Position numbers and translations under genes: made by a program
In this document: positions 45,064 to 55,442 of the stretch, one piece after another
How the letters are laid out: each line of letters opens with the position of its first letter
Numbering within the stretch: the stretch's first letter is position 1
Assembly (NCBI RefSeq): GCF_030128825.1
Contig: NZ_CP119127.1
Span: 1,178,001 to 1,242,000 of the forward strand
DNA length: 64,000 nt
DNA from: Sphingobium sp. WTD-1
GTDB lineage: Bacteria; Pseudomonadota; Alphaproteobacteria; Sphingomonadales; Sphingomonadaceae
Reading direction: 5' to 3'
The notes under the pieces: model-generated
Database searches by the model: none
What the model was told of the DNA's origin: nothing
What the model saw: the letters and a program-made list of their open reading frames with translations, nothing else

Positions 45064-46848
45064 ATGCACGCCTATCGCACCCACACCTGCGGCGCCCTTC
45101 GTGAAGCCGATGTCGGCGCGACCGTTCGCCTGTCCGGCTGGGTACATCGCAAGCGCGATCATGGCGGCGTTCTCTTCATCGACCTGCGCGACCATTATGG
45201 CCTGACCCAGATCGTCGCCAAGGCGGACAGCGAGCCGCTGCGCATCCTGGACGGCCTGCGCGCGGAATCGGTTGTGACGATCGACGGCACCGTCGTCGCG
45301 CGCGGCCCGGAAGCGACCAACCCGAAGATGGCGACCGGCACGATCGAGGTCGTGGCCGATAGCGTGACCGTTCAGTCGACCGCCGCCGAACTGCCGCTGC
45401 CAGTGGCGGGCGAGCAGGAATATCCCGAGGATATTCGCCTGCGCTATCGCTTCCTGGACCTGCGCCGCGAGACGTTGCACGCCAATATCGTGACGCGCAC
45501 CAAGATCATCCGCGACATGCGCCGCCGCATGGAAGATGTTGGCTTCACCGAATATTCGACGCCGATCCTGACCGCGTCATCGCCCGAAGGCGCGCGCGAC
45601 TTCCTGGTGCCCAGCCGCATCCATGCCGGCAAATTCTACGCCCTGCCGCAGGCGCCGCAGCAATATAAGCAGTTGCTGATGGTCGCCGGCTTCGACCGCT
45701 ATTTCCAGATCGCGCCCTGCTTCCGCGATGAAGATCCGCGCGCCGACCGCCTGCCGGGCGAGTTCTACCAGCTTGACCTGGAAATGAGCTTCGTCACCCA
45801 GGAAGATGTCTGGAACACGATGGAGCCGGTCATTGCGTCGGTGTTCGAGGAATTTGCGCAGGGCAAGCCGGTCACCCCGGCCGGCAGCTTCCCGCGCATT
45901 CCGCACGCCGAAGCCATGCTGAAATATGGCAGCGACAAGCCGGACCTGCGCAACCCGATCATCATCCAGGACGTGACCGAACATTTCCACGGCTCGGGCT
46001 TCGGCATCTTCGCCAGCCTGGTCGAGAGCGGCAATGTCATCCGCGCCATTCCGGCGCCGGGTGCAGGCGCGGGCAGCCGCAAATTCTTCGACGACATGAA
46101 CAATTGGGCGCGCGGCGAAGGCTATTCGGGCCTTGGCTATATCAACATCAAGGATGGCGTGCCCGGTGGCCCGATCGCCAAGAATCATGGCGAGGAAGCG
46201 ACCGCCAAGCTGATCGAGGCGTTGGGGCTTGGTCCGAATGACGGCGTGTTCTTCGCCGCTGGCAAGGAATCGCAGGCGGCGAAGCTGGCGGGTCTGGCGC
46301 GCATTCGCGTCGGCGAGACGCTCGACCTGATCGACAAGGATCGGTTCGACCTGTGCTGGATCGTAGACTTCCCCTTCTATGAATATGACGAAGACGAGAA
46401 GAAGATCGACTTCGCTCACAATCCCTTCTCGATGCCGCAGGGCGGGCTGGACGCGCTCAACAACCAGGACCCGCTGAGCCTCAAGGCCTATCAGTATGAC
46501 ATGGTCTGCAACGGCTTTGAGATCGCGTCGGGTTCGATCCGTAACCAGTCGCCCGAAGCGATGGTGAAGGCGTTCGAGCTGGTGGGCCTCAGCCAGGCGG
46601 ATGTGGAAGAGCGGTTCGGTGGCCTCTATCGCGCGTTCCAGTACGGCGCGCCGCCCCATGGTGGCATGGCCGCCGGCGTCGACCGCATCGTGATGCTGCT
46701 GTGCGGCGCGCAGAATCTGCGCGAGATCACGCTGTTCCCGATGAACCAGCGCGCCGAAGACCTGTTGATGGGGGCGCCCAGCGCCGCCGAGTTCAAGCAG
46801 CTGCGCGAACTGCATGTCCGTGTCGTGGAGCCGCAGGCGAAGGCATAA
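45064..46848 (+). CDS. aspS: Aspartyl-tRNA synthetase
   Basis: Class IIb synthetase of 594 residues that charges tRNA-Asp. An N-terminal OB-fold anticodon domain ([21 protein letters not shown]), class II motifs [12 protein letters not shown] and [10 protein letters not shown] (motif 2), the bacterial GAD insertion, and the C-terminal [19 protein letters not shown] (motif 3) are all present. Bacterial AspRS of this length may be non-discriminating and also charge tRNA-Asn; sequence alone does not tell. Followed by an intrinsic terminator. Confidence 0.98.
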   Translation: MHAYRTHTCGALREADVGATVRLSGWVHRKRDHGGVLFIDLRDHYGLTQIVAKADSEPLRILDGLRAESVVTIDGTVVARGPEATNPKMATGTIEVVADSVTVQSTAAELPLPVAGEQEYPEDIRLRYRFLDLRRETLHANIVTRTKIIRDMRRRMEDVGFTEYSTPILTASSPEGARDFLVPSRIHAGKFYALPQAPQQYKQLLMVAGFDRYFQIAPCFRDEDPRADRLPGEFYQLDLEMSFVTQEDVWNTMEPVIASVFEEFAQGKPVTPAGSFPRIPHAEAMLKYGSDKPDLRNPIIIQDVTEHFHGSGFGIFASLVESGNVIRAIPAPGAGAGSRKFFDDMNNWARGEGYSGLGYINIKDGVPGGPIAKNHGEEATAKLIEALGLGPNDGVFFAAGKESQAAKLAGLARIRVGETLDLIDKDRFDLCWIVDFPFYEYDEDEKKIDFAHNPFSMPQGGLDALNNQDPLSLKAYQYDMVCNGFEIASGSIRNQSPEAMVKAFELVGLSQADVEERFGGLYRAFQYGAPPHGGMAAGVDRIVMLLCGAQNLREITLFPMNQRAEDLLMGAPSAAEFKQLRELHVRVVEPQAKA

Positions 46849-46874
46849 GCCTTTCCATAGGCTGGAAGGAACAG

Positions 46875-46903
46875 GGCTCCCGCCATCCGGTGGGGGCCTT
46901 TTT
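46875..46903 (+). terminator. Rho-independent terminator after aspS
   Basis: Stem GGCTCCCGCC / GGTGGGGGCC (ten pairs, two G-U) with an ATCC loop, followed by TTTTTC. Confidence 0.75.
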
Positions 46904-46966
46904 CTTTGCCATCTTGCCTTGCTGTATTGTTATGATAACACACATGGCGGCAAGGGAGCAGGGCGG

Positions 46967-48043
46967 ATGATGCAGACGATCATGGCAATGGCGGCGGCGG
47001 GGCTTGCGGCGGTGTCGGTGCAGGCGGCTGGTCCCGGTTTCGATCCGCGCGCTTTGAAGGCGGTTGCGGGGCCGCCCAATGAGGTGATGGTGCTGGGCAC
47101 GCCCCATCTGTCGGGCTGGCCAAAGGATTTCGATGCGCAGGCGCTGGGGCCGCTGATCGACCGGCTGGCGGCGTGGAAGCCGCAGGCGATCGCGGTCGAG
47201 TCCCTGTCTGGTCTGCAGTGCGATGCGTTGCGCCGCGCGCCTTTCCGCTATGCGGAGACGGTGGAAACCTATTGCTGGGACGCGACGCCGGCACGCCAGG
47301 CGACCGGGCTGGATGTGCCGGCCGCCACGGCCGAGGTCGAGCGGCGTCTGGCCGCCTGGCCGGAGCGACCGACGGCATCGGACCGGCGCCATATGGCGGC
47401 CTTGTTCCTGGCGGCGGCGGATCAGGGATCGGCGTTGGTGCAATGGCTGCGGCTGGACGGCGCGGACCGGCATGTCGGGGATGGGCTTGATGCCGTGCTG
47501 GTGGCGCGGCTGGAAACGCTGCGCCAGCGGCGCAACGAGGAGTTCCTGATTGCCGCGCCGCTCGCTGCCCGGCTGGGGCTGGAGCGGCTGGAGCCGATGG
47601 ACGACCACAGCGCCGACCGGCCCTATCGCAATGCCGAGGAGGAAAAGGCAGCGGGCGCGGCGATCATGAAGGCATGGGACAATGAAGCGACGGTGCGCCG
47701 CAAGGCGGCCGACGCCGCGCTGCAACCCGGCATCCGGACGGGGGCGGGCGTGCTGGCGCTCTATCGCGCCTATAATGCGCCGGATCAGGCGCAGACCATC
47801 TATGACAGCGATTTCGGCGCGGCGCTCAAGGAGCCTTCGCCCCAGCGGTTCGGGCGCGGCTATGCCGGCTATTGGGAGGTGCGCAACCTGCGCATGGCGG
47901 CCAATATCCGCGATGTGTTCGCCGCCGCGCCGGGACAGCGCATGCTGGTGATCGTCGGCGCCTCGCACAAATTCTATCTCCAGGCCTATCTCGACATGAT
48001 GCACGATGTGCGGCTGGTCGATACCGACCCCTTGCTGCGCTGA
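46967..48043 (+). CDS. DUF5694-type exported protein
   Basis: 358 residues with a signal peptide (TIMAMAAAGLAAVSVQA). The domain reads NEVMVLGTPHLSG near the start, KPQAIAVESLSG, and VIVGASHKFYLQAYLDMM near the end, the pattern of the DUF5694 (TraB/PrgY-like fold) group of unknown function in which His/Glu residues may bind metal. The start is one of two successive ATGs (46967, 46970). It precedes PPK2 by 65 bases in the same direction. Confidence 0.72.
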   Translation: MMQTIMAMAAAGLAAVSVQAAGPGFDPRALKAVAGPPNEVMVLGTPHLSGWPKDFDAQALGPLIDRLAAWKPQAIAVESLSGLQCDALRRAPFRYAETVETYCWDATPARQATGLDVPAATAEVERRLAAWPERPTASDRRHMAALFLAAADQGSALVQWLRLDGADRHVGDGLDAVLVARLETLRQRRNEEFLIAAPLAARLGLERLEPMDDHSADRPYRNAEEEKAAGAAIMKAWDNEATVRRKAADAALQPGIRTGAGVLALYRAYNAPDQAQTIYDSDFGAALKEPSPQRFGRGYAGYWEVRNLRMAANIRDVFAAAPGQRMLVIVGASHKFYLQAYLDMMHDVRLVDTDPLLR

Positions 48044-48108
48044 GGCTGCGCTTGCTCTTGGCGGCAGGGTTCGATCTAATCGGCCGTCCCCTTGCAGGAG
48101 AGCGGCGC

Positions 48109-48894
48109 ATGACGATCAATCTGTCGGACTATGAGACCGGGGCGAAGTATAAAGGCGATTATGATGCGGCGCTGCTGGCGCTGCAGCATCGCCTGTCGAA
48201 GATCCAGGTCGCCCATATCCTGCATCGCCGCCGGACCGTCATCATGCTGGAAGGCTGGGACGGCGCGGGCAAGGGCGGCATCATCAAGCGGATGACCGCA
48301 GACTGGGACCCGCGTTATTATCAGGTCCACCCGATCGCCGCGCCGACGCGCGAGGAACTGGACCATCATTTCCTCTGGCGCTTCTGGACTCGGCTGCCCG
48401 CCAGCCAGAATATCGGCCTGTTCGACCGCAGCTGGTACGGCCGGGTGCTGGTGGAGCGGGTGGAGAAATATGCGCCCAAGGCGGAATGGAAGCGCGGCTA
48501 CAAGGATATCAACGCGTTCGAGGCGCAGCAGATCGAGACCGGCACCAACATCATCAAGCTGTTCGTCCACATCACCCAGGAGACGCAGGACGAGCAACTG
48601 GCGCAGCGGCTGGATACGCCGTGGAAGCGGTGGAAGACCGGGGCGGACGATTATCGCAACCGGGCCAGGCGGATCGAATATTGGGATGCGATGCACGACA
48701 TGTTCGAGAAGACCGACACCAAGCAGGCGCCCTGGAAGGTGATCGACAATAATAACCGCAAGGCCGGACGAATCGCGGCGCTGACCTATGTCGCGGAGCG
48801 GCTGGAGAAACTGGTGCCGATGGATTTCCCGGCGGCCGATCCCGAGGTGGTCAAGCTGGCGCGGGAGGCATTTGGCTATAAGCCCGCCAAATAA
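48109..48894 (+). CDS. Polyphosphate kinase 2 family protein
   Basis: 261 residues. Kinases of this family move phosphate between polyphosphate and nucleotides, typically making GTP/ATP from GDP/ADP and polyphosphate. The fold motifs are VIMLEGWDGAGKGGIIKR (Walker A, residues 44-61), the lid region and NIGLFDRSWYGRVLVERVE (Walker B). Start at 48109, preceded by GCAGGAGAG. Direction of catalysis and nucleotide choice are not decided here. It complements the Ppx/GppA phosphatase at 6.8 kb, which degrades the same polymer. Confidence 0.92.
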   Translation: MTINLSDYETGAKYKGDYDAALLALQHRLSKIQVAHILHRRRTVIMLEGWDGAGKGGIIKRMTADWDPRYYQVHPIAAPTREELDHHFLWRFWTRLPASQNIGLFDRSWYGRVLVERVEKYAPKAEWKRGYKDINAFEAQQIETGTNIIKLFVHITQETQDEQLAQRLDTPWKRWKTGADDYRNRARRIEYWDAMHDMFEKTDTKQAPWKVIDNNNRKAGRIAALTYVAERLEKLVPMDFPAADPEVVKLAREAFGYKPAK

Positions 48895-48975
48895 TTCCGC
48901 AAAAACAACGATCTGTAACAAAAGCGTCATCAAATACTAAGCGGTCATTTACCCTTTTCTTCTAGGTCGGGCGCC

Positions 48976-50304
48976 ATGTACGCGCCCCAGATGCTTGATC
49001 GGCCCGACCCGGAGCCGCATGTTGCCGCCGGCACCGCCTTGCCCTTTGCGCAAGGCTGCGCCGCGGTCCGGCTGGGCCAGCCGCTCAGCCAGGCGGTCGA
49101 CCGTTTCCAGGACGATGCGGCGCTGCGGCTGCTGCCGGTGGTGGATGCTGCCGATCGGCCGGTGGGGGCCATTTATGAGCGCGACATGCGACGCATCCTG
49201 TTCAACCCCTTCGGTCATGCGCTGTTGCGCAATCCCAGTTTTGGCGGGCGGCTGGACGAGCATGTGCGGCCGTGTGCGACGGTGGAGCAGAGCGCCAGCA
49301 TCGAACGGCTGATCGACCTTTATGCGGCGCAGGGGAGCGATTGCGAGGGGCTGATCGTGACGCAGGGCGGCCATTATGCCGGCGTGGTCGGTGGTCCGCT
49401 GCTGCTGCGGCTGGCGGCGGAGCGGGATACGCGCGATGCGCTGGCCCGCACCCGGCGGCTGGAACATGTGACGCGCGAAAGCGGCGCATTTCGCGCGGAT
49501 GTCGAGGCGCTGATCGCCGATCTGGTCGGCATGGCCGACATGCTGTCGGCACGCGCTGAACAGGCGGTGGAGCGGGCGTCGGGTAATGGCGAGGCGGCGG
49601 CCGGCATGGCGGTCGCGGCGGAACAGACGGCCGACAGCCTGCACGGCATCGCCAGCGGCGGGCAGGAACTGGGTGGGCTGTTCCAGGCGATGGAAAGCCA
49701 GGTGCGCGCGGCGGGCGAGGCGATCCGCGCGGCGGTGGCGCAGACGCAGGTCGGCGCCGAGCAGACGGCGGCCCTGCGGGTCGAGGCGGACGGGATCGGC
49801 GCGGTCATCACCCTGATCGACGATATTGCGCGGGCGACCAGCATGCTGGCGCTCAATGCCAGCATCGAGGCGGCACGGGCCGGTGAGGCCGGGCAGGGCT
49901 TTGCCGTGGTGGCGCGCGAGGTGAAGACGCTGGCGAGCCAGACGCGCGAGGCGGCGGCCGAGATCGGCCAGCGCATCGGCCATGTCCGGCTGGCGGTGGA
50001 GACGGTGGCGCAGGGGCATCTGCACATGGACGCGGCGATGGCGACCGCGAACGAGGTGTCGGCATCGGTCTTTTCGGCGGTGGCGCGCCATGGCGCCTTC
50101 AGCCGGTCGATCGCCGCGAGCCTGTCGGAAGCCGGATCGTCGAGCGACCATATCCGCCAGAGCGCGCGCCAGATCAGCGACAATGCAAGCGCGGCGGCGG
50201 CGGGTGCCCATGACATCGGCGTTGCGGCGGGGCAACTGGCGACGGTCGCGCACCGGCTGGACGATCGGGCGAGCCGGTTCCTGCAGGCGATCCAGGCAGG
50301 CTGA
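48976..50304 (+). CDS. Soluble chemoreceptor-like protein with CBS-pair N-terminus
   Basis: 442 residues, no transmembrane segment. Residues about 30-150 resemble a CBS-domain pair of the kind seen in c-di-GMP proteins ([37 protein letters not shown]), after which a long coiled coil leads to an MCP signalling domain with an intact tip ([40 protein letters not shown], around 275-321). HAMP and periplasmic sensing parts are absent. It may sense a cytosolic ligand such as a nucleotide through the CBS pair and signal to a CheA, or act outside chemotaxis. No che genes lie near. Confidence 0.85.
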   Translation: MYAPQMLDRPDPEPHVAAGTALPFAQGCAAVRLGQPLSQAVDRFQDDAALRLLPVVDAADRPVGAIYERDMRRILFNPFGHALLRNPSFGGRLDEHVRPCATVEQSASIERLIDLYAAQGSDCEGLIVTQGGHYAGVVGGPLLLRLAAERDTRDALARTRRLEHVTRESGAFRADVEALIADLVGMADMLSARAEQAVERASGNGEAAAGMAVAAEQTADSLHGIASGGQELGGLFQAMESQVRAAGEAIRAAVAQTQVGAEQTAALRVEADGIGAVITLIDDIARATSMLALNASIEAARAGEAGQGFAVVAREVKTLASQTREAAAEIGQRIGHVRLAVETVAQGHLHMDAAMATANEVSASVFSAVARHGAFSRSIAASLSEAGSSSDHIRQSARQISDNASAAAAGAHDIGVAAGQLATVAHRLDDRASRFLQAIQAG

Positions 50305-50392
50305 ACCGCACAAAGCCTCTGGTAACGGCGCAAAAAGCAGCTAGTCTTGCACCCAATGGGTCCGGCACGGGCCGAAAATGGGAGAGAAGATC

Positions 50393-50578
50393 ATGCTCGT
50401 CATGTTCGTCGGCGTCGATCGCACCGAAACCGCGGTCAACCCTACCCAGGTGACCTTCGTCTCATCCGTGACCGACGGCACCCGCATCCGCTTTGGCGAA
50501 GGCCGCAGCGTCACCGTGACCGAACCGATCGCCGAAGTGCTGGATTCGCTCAACCGCGCCCTGCGGCCGCACGAATAG
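50393..50578 (+). CDS. Small hypothetical protein
   Basis: 61 residues from the ATG at 50393, after GGAGAGAAG; an ATG at 50378 is possible but lacks a ribosome-binding site. LVMFVGVDRTETAVNPTQVT and RIRFGEGRSVTVTEPIAEVL suggest a small beta-rich protein. Function unknown. Ends before a bidirectional terminator shared with recA. Confidence 0.6.
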   Translation: MLVMFVGVDRTETAVNPTQVTFVSSVTDGTRIRFGEGRSVTVTEPIAEVLDSLNRALRPHE

Positions 50579-50642
50579 CGGTCTTTGCCCTCTTCCCTTC
50601 CTGCGACCTGATGGCGACAGCACTCTCTTGCGCCCGGCAGGT

Positions 50643-50678
50643 AAAAGGCCCGCCGCGCCATCGCGCAACGGGCCTTTT
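50643..50678. terminator. Bidirectional terminator between the small protein gene and recA
   Basis: Perfect 10-bp stem AAAAGGCCCG / CGGGCCTTTT (50643-50652, 50669-50678). The A- and T-ends let it work in both directions. A second stem GCGCCCG/CGGGCGC (50718-50742) lies nearer to recA. Confidence 0.8.
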
Positions 50679-50753
50679 CAGAGCGTGAAGCCAGAGGTGG
50701 ACGAAAGGCAGGTTCAGGCGCCCGGTTGATCCGGTCGGGCGCGGTCGTCCTGC

Positions 50754-51824
50754 TTAGTCGTCATCCCCCGCTTCGGGTCCGGCCATCATCCCTTCGGCGA
50801 CTTCCTCGGTCTTGCCGCGAATCGCCTTTTCCAGGCGGTCTGCCATTTCGGGATTTTCCTTGAGGAAGGTCTTGGCGTTTTCGCGACCCTGGCCGATGCG
50901 GACCGAGTCATAGGAGAACCAGGAGCCCGACTTCTCGACCAGCCCGGCCTTGACGCCGATGTCGAGCATCTCGCCGATCTTGGAAATGCCCTCGCCATAC
51001 ATGATGTCGAATTCGACCTGCTTGAAGGGCGGGGCGACCTTGTTCTTCACCACCTTCACGCGGGTCGCGTTGCCGACGATATCGTCGCGATCCTTGATCT
51101 GGCCGGTGCGACGGATGTCGAGACGGACCGAGGCGTAGAATTTGAGCGCGTTGCCGCCGGTCGTGGTTTCCGGATTGCCGTACATCACGCCGATCTTCAT
51201 GCGCACCTGGTTGATGAAGATCACCATGCACTTGGAGCGGGCGATCGAGCCGGTCAGCTTGCGCAGCGCCTGGCTCATGAGGCGCGCCTGCAGGCCGACA
51301 TGGCTGTCGCCCATCTCGCCCTCGATCTCGGCGCGCGGCACCAGCGCGGCGACCGAGTCGACGACGAGGATGTCGATGGCGTTGGAGCGGACCAGCGTGT
51401 CGACGATTTCCAGCGCCTGTTCGCCGGTGTCGGGCTGCGACACGATCAATTCGTCAATGTCGACGCCCAGTTTCTTGGCATAGATGGGGTCGAGCGCATG
51501 TTCTGCGTCGACGAACGCGGCGGTGCCGCCGGCCTTCTGGGCTTCGGCGATCGCATGCAGCGTCAGCGTGGTCTTGCCCGAGCTTTCCGGGCCGTAAATC
51601 TCGATGATGCGGCCCTTGGGCAGGCCGCCGATGCCGAGCGCGATGTCGAGGCCGAGCGAGCCGGTCGAGATCGATTCAATCTCGATCTTCTCGCGGCTGC
51701 CGAGCTTCATCGCGCTGCCCTTGCCGAAGGCGCGATCAATCTGGGCGAGCGCCGCCTCCAATGCTTTCTGTCTGTCCATTGTGCCTGTCTTCTTGGAATC
51801 GATGAGTGAGAGCATAGCGGTCAT
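50754..51824 (-). CDS. recA: Recombinase A
   Basis: RecA, about 356 residues, forms filaments on single-stranded DNA for recombination repair and triggers LexA cleavage. Walker [10 protein letters not shown] at residues 78-86, Walker B-like [20 protein letters not shown], loop L1 [20 protein letters not shown] and L2 [20 protein letters not shown] are intact. Start chosen at 51824 with AGGGG before it; later ATGs at 51815 and 51779 ([13 protein letters not shown]) are possible. A LexA box lies about 76 bases upstream. Confidence 0.97.
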   Translation of the reverse strand: MTAMLSLIDSKKTGTMDRQKALEAALAQIDRAFGKGSAMKLGSREKIEIESISTGSLGLDIALGIGGLPKGRIIEIYGPESSGKTTLTLHAIAEAQKAGGTAAFVDAEHALDPIYAKKLGVDIDELIVSQPDTGEQALEIVDTLVRSNAIDILVVDSVAALVPRAEIEGEMGDSHVGLQARLMSQALRKLTGSIARSKCMVIFINQVRMKIGVMYGNPETTTGGNALKFYASVRLDIRRTGQIKDRDDIVGNATRVKVVKNKVAPPFKQVEFDIMYGEGISKIGEMLDIGVKAGLVEKSGSWFSYDSVRIGQGRENAKTFLKENPEMADRLEKAIRGKTEEVAEGMMAGPEAGDDD

Positions 51825-51899
51825 CGGCCTATCCCCTGTCAAGCGGATCGCGTCGAGTCACTCGGCGCCTGCCAATGATGTATCCTGTTTGTTCCTGTG

Positions 51900-51914
51900 G
51901 AACAAGAGGGGAAC
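51900..51914 (-). promoter_or_regulatory. LexA-binding site (SOS box) of recA
   Basis: Minus strand reads GTTC-CCCTCTT-GTTC, an exact match to the alphaproteobacterial LexA consensus GTTC-N7-GTTC. The second GTTC overlaps a possible -35 element TTGTTC. Neighbouring GTTCCTGTGGAAC is also a perfect short inverted repeat. Confidence 0.88.
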
Positions 51915-51936
51915 GGAAATTTCCTATCCTGCCTAT

Positions 51937-52293
51937 TCAGTCGGCGAAAATCTTCTCCAGCGCGCGTTCGACGGCGCCGATGGTGAAGGGCTTGGCGAGC
52001 GTCGGCCGATCGGCATGACCCTGCGGCAGATCATCCGCCATGCCGCCGGTGGCGAACAGGAAGGGGATCGACTGCTGCGCCAATATGTCGGCGACTGGCC
52101 AGCTTTTTTCACCCTGGAGATTGCAGTCGAGCAGGGCGGCGTCGAACCCGCCCTCGCGCGCCAGGGCGCACGCCTCGTCCACCGACGCGGCGGTCGCGTG
52201 GAGGCGATAGCCGAGCGCGTCGAGATAATCCTCCAGCATCATGCCGATCATCGCTTCATCCTCGACGATGAGGATGGACTTGCCGTCAGCCAT
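51937..52293 (-). CDS. Single-domain response regulator (FATGUY type)
   Basis: 118 residues, a lone receiver domain. Acidic pocket Glu11/Asp12, phospho-acceptor Asp56 in LLDCNL, Thr82 and Lys101 are present. The beta4-alpha4 segment PFLFATGG matches the FATGUY family of alphaproteobacterial single-domain regulators, several of which act in the general stress response as phosphate sinks or go-betweens. Start at the ATG 52293 (MADGKSILIVED). It sits between cckA and recA in the same direction. Confidence 0.85.
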   Translation of the reverse strand: MADGKSILIVEDEAMIGMMLEDYLDALGYRLHATAASVDEACALAREGGFDAALLDCNLQGEKSWPVADILAQQSIPFLFATGGMADDLPQGHADRPTLAKPFTIGAVERALEKIFAD

Positions 52294-52377
52294 GCGCCCT
52301 TGTCCCTTGTTCTTGCTTCCCATCGCTAGCCAAAGGGGCAGGCGATGCCCAGCATAATCGTTTGCCGGCGGGCAAGT

Positions 52378-54798
52378 TCATTCCGCCGCCGGTCGCATCG
52401 CCAGCGCGTCGCGCGCCGCTTCGGCCAACTGGTTGACGGAAAAGGGCTTGGGCAGGAAGGCGACATTGGCGATGTCGATCGACTTGCGCAGTTGCTCCTC
52501 GGCATAGCCGGACATGAACAGCACGGGGAGGTCAGGAAAGCTGCGTCGCGCCTGCGCCACCATCGCCGGGCCATCCATATTGGGCATCACCACGTCGGAG
52601 ATCAGCAGGTCGATCTTCTCGCCGCCGCCCAGCACCTCCAGCCCCTGTTCGCCATCGCTGGCGGTCAGCACCTTGTAGCCCTGGCGGGTGAGGGCGCGTT
52701 CGGCCACGGCGCGGACCATATCCTCATCCTCGACCAGCAGCACCGTGCCGGTGCCCCAGGTTTCGCTGCGCTTGATCGGCGTCTTGGGCTTGGCCTGCTC
52801 GATGTCGCCGCCGGCATAGACCGGCAGATAGATGACGAAGCTGGCGCCCCGGCCCAGTTCGGATTCGGCGAAGATATAGCCGCCCGACTGCTTGACGATG
52901 CCGTAGACGGTGGAGAGGCCAAGGCCGGTGCCCTTGCCCAGTTCCTTGGTGGTGAAGAAGGGTTCGAAGATCTTGGACAAGATGTCGGGCGGGATGCCAA
53001 GGCCCGTGTCGGACACGCGCAGCGCGGTATAGTCGCTGATCGGCAGGATCTGCTGCCGCATCTCGCGCACGCGGTTGGCGGGTACGCCATAGGTCTGGAT
53101 ATTGAGCGTGCCGCCTTCGGGCATGGCGTCGCGGGCGTTGACCGCCAGATTGACGATCACCTGCTCCAGCTGGCCGGGGTCCGCGCGCACCGCGCCGAGG
53201 TTGCGGCCATGGCTGACGTCGAGCTTCACATTCTCGCCGAGCAGGCGTTTCAGCAGATTGGAGACGTCGGCGACGATGTCGGGCAGCTGCAAGATCTGCG
53301 GGCGCAGCGTCTGCTGACGCGAGAAGGCGAGGAGCTGGCGGGTGAGGCCGGCGGCGCGATTGCTGTTCGACTTGATCTGGGTGATGTCGTCATAGTCGCT
53401 GTCGCCCGGCGTATGGCGCATCAGCATCAGGTCGCAATGGCCGATGATGGCGGTCAGGATATTGTTGAAATCATGGGCGACGCCGCCGGCGAGCTGGCCA
53501 ATGGCCTGCATCTTGGTCGCCTGCGCGACCTGGCGCTTGAGCTTGGATTCCTCGCTATTGTCCTTGAGGCTGAGCAGCACGGCGGCTTCGCCCAGGCCGC
53601 GGACGCCGGCCAGGCTGAGCGCGATCGGTTCTTCGGGCTGTTCGCGCATGCGCACGGCGATGTCGCCCGACATTTGCGGGCCGACGGCAAAGCGGCGTAC
53701 CGCATCGGCCACCGCCGCCTGATCCTCGCGCACCACCAGATCGCCGGGATAGCTGGGCGTTTCGGCTTCCTTGATACCGGCGGCACGGGCGAACGCCTTG
53801 TTGACGAACAGCACCCGGCCGTCACGGTCGGCCATGGCAAGGCCGAAGGGCAGCAGCGAGAGCAGGGTTTCGATATAGGACAGGGCCGAGGTGCCGCCGC
53901 CGCCGGCCGGCTCGTCGATCAGCAGCAGCAGCATCGGCCCATCCTGCGCGCCGTTCTGGACGCCGCCCGGCTGCGACGCACGGCGTAGTGGCACCTGCAA
54001 CAGGCGCAGCGGCAGGCCGCCGCTCTCTTCGCGCGCCAGGAATAGCCGGCCCTTGTCGTCCACCCGCATATGGGCGGCGAAGTCGCGGCCGGTGATGTTG
54101 GCGTCAATGCGGCCGGCGGCGCGCAGCAGGAAGGCGCCATTGGCGGCGCGAATACGGCCTTCGCCGCCGATCATCACCGCCATGATGCCGGCTTCGCCCA
54201 GTTGCCGCCCGGCCTCACCGGTCAGGACGCGATGGACATCATCGAGCGCGCTGGGCTGGCGCATCGGGGTGAAGCGCCAGAGCAGATAATCTTCCGATCG
54301 GCCGGTGCGGGCAATGTCGACGTCGAGGCGCAGGGTTGCATGGGCGATGGCCTCCACCTTGGCCTCGCCATCGCGCCAGGCGGCGCGGGCGGCGGCGGTC
54401 AGGCTCTCGATCAGCGAGGCATCGGCATTGACGGCCGGGGGCGAGGGGTAGCCGGGGAACCATTCGCCGAACAGGTCGCTGGCGCAGACCAGCCGGCCGG
54501 CGCGGTCGGTGACGGCGATCGCCATGCTGGAGGCGTCGGCGGCGGCGCGTGCCACGGTCCAGTCGGGCACCGCATCGCGATCGGACAAGACCGGCGGATA
54601 GAGACGACGATACCAGGCCAGCAGGGCAGCGATGGTGACGACGGTGGCGGCAAAGCCGGCGGCCAGCGCCCAGTCGCCAATGGCATAGAGGACGATTGCG
54701 GCGGAGGCGGCTGCGGCAAGCGCGAGCAGGGGCACGAAGCTGCGCGACGGGGCCTGCCCCATCCACGCCTCATCATCCCTCTTCATTCGCGCGGCCAT
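52378..54798 (-). CDS. cckA: CckA, hybrid histidine kinase of the CtrA phosphorelay
   Basis: 806 residues. Two transmembrane helices near the N-terminus (residues 21-63), PAS-like domains (about 85-330 and 330-430), a dimerisation/phosphotransfer helix with His in [20 protein letters not shown], the HATPase domain ([40 protein letters not shown]) and a C-terminal receiver with Asp in [13 protein letters not shown]. This is the CckA layout, which passes phosphate through ChpT to CtrA and CpdR to govern the cell cycle, motility and other traits. ChpT and CtrA genes are not in the window. Confidence 0.95.
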   Translation of the reverse strand: MAARMKRDDEAWMGQAPSRSFVPLLALAAAASAAIVLYAIGDWALAAGFAATVVTIAALLAWYRRLYPPVLSDRDAVPDWTVARAAADASSMAIAVTDRAGRLVCASDLFGEWFPGYPSPPAVNADASLIESLTAAARAAWRDGEAKVEAIAHATLRLDVDIARTGRSEDYLLWRFTPMRQPSALDDVHRVLTGEAGRQLGEAGIMAVMIGGEGRIRAANGAFLLRAAGRIDANITGRDFAAHMRVDDKGRLFLAREESGGLPLRLLQVPLRRASQPGGVQNGAQDGPMLLLLIDEPAGGGGTSALSYIETLLSLLPFGLAMADRDGRVLFVNKAFARAAGIKEAETPSYPGDLVVREDQAAVADAVRRFAVGPQMSGDIAVRMREQPEEPIALSLAGVRGLGEAAVLLSLKDNSEESKLKRQVAQATKMQAIGQLAGGVAHDFNNILTAIIGHCDLMLMRHTPGDSDYDDITQIKSNSNRAAGLTRQLLAFSRQQTLRPQILQLPDIVADVSNLLKRLLGENVKLDVSHGRNLGAVRADPGQLEQVIVNLAVNARDAMPEGGTLNIQTYGVPANRVREMRQQILPISDYTALRVSDTGLGIPPDILSKIFEPFFTTKELGKGTGLGLSTVYGIVKQSGGYIFAESELGRGASFVIYLPVYAGGDIEQAKPKTPIKRSETWGTGTVLLVEDEDMVRAVAERALTRQGYKVLTASDGEQGLEVLGGGEKIDLLISDVVMPNMDGPAMVAQARRSFPDLPVLFMSGYAEEQLRKSIDIANVAFLPKPFSVNQLAEAARDALAMRPAAE

Positions 54799-54845
54799 GC
54801 CCGGCGTCCCCTTAAGCCCTTAGAATGGAACCATGACGCCATTCG

Positions 54846-55439
54846 TCAGACCGGCGCAATCTCTTCCAATGCGCTGCTTTCGGTGCGCTTGCCAATCCTC
54901 AATTTGCGCGCCTGCCACTTGCGGCCCATGCGGCGGCGCCAGAACCAGTCGGCGCCGACATAGCCGAGCACCGCGCTGGCGAGCGAGATGAGGAACAGGC
55001 CGAGCAGCATGGCCGGGGCGGCTTCGGAAAAGAGCCAGGCGCACCATTGGCCGATCGAGGCATGGCCATCGACCAGCGCCATGAAGCCGGAGGCGTCGGC
55101 GCTGCGGCCGAGCATCCAGTTGCCGAGCCACACCGACGCCATCAGGATCAGCGGCGTGGTGGCCGGGTTGGACAGGAAGGTCATCGCCGCCGCCACCGGG
55201 ATATTGGCGCGGAAGGGCAGGGCGAAGATCGCTGCGCCGGCGATCTGGACGCCGGGAATCAGCAGGAAGATACCGACGAACAGGCCGAGCGCGACGCCGC
55301 GCGGCACCGACCGGCGGGTGAAGCGCCACAGCGAAGGTTCCAGCACGCGATGGGCGACGGGGGCAAGGACGCGGCTCTTCTCCAGCGATTCACGGGTCGG
55401 CGCGTTGGCGTGCCACCAGCGGGAGAAGCGATTGTCCAT
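54846..55439 (-). CDS. DUF2062 membrane protein
   Basis: 197 residues with DUF2062: PRGVALGLFVGIFLLIPGVQIA, FLSNPATTPLILMASVWLGNWMLG and two to three further hydrophobic segments; a basic cytoplasmic tail closes it. Function is unknown; the gene sits between smpB and cckA with three bases to smpB, an order shared by many alphaproteobacteria. Confidence 0.85.
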   Translation of the reverse strand: MDNRFSRWWHANAPTRESLEKSRVLAPVAHRVLEPSLWRFTRRSVPRGVALGLFVGIFLLIPGVQIAGAAIFALPFRANIPVAAAMTFLSNPATTPLILMASVWLGNWMLGRSADASGFMALVDGHASIGQWCAWLFSEAAPAMLLGLFLISLASAVLGYVGADWFWRRRMGRKWQARKLRIGKRTESSALEEIAPV

Positions 55440-55442
55440 GGA

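Noticed and set aside
46814..46966. Upstream extension of the DUF5694 frame into the end of aspS
   Set aside because: It passes through the aspS terminator and precedes the signal peptide, which begins at 46967.
51813..51842. TTGACA (minus strand, near 51842) as the recA promoter
   Set aside because: The -10 for this box would fall inside the coding start and match poorly; the LexA-box-associated promoter further upstream fits better.
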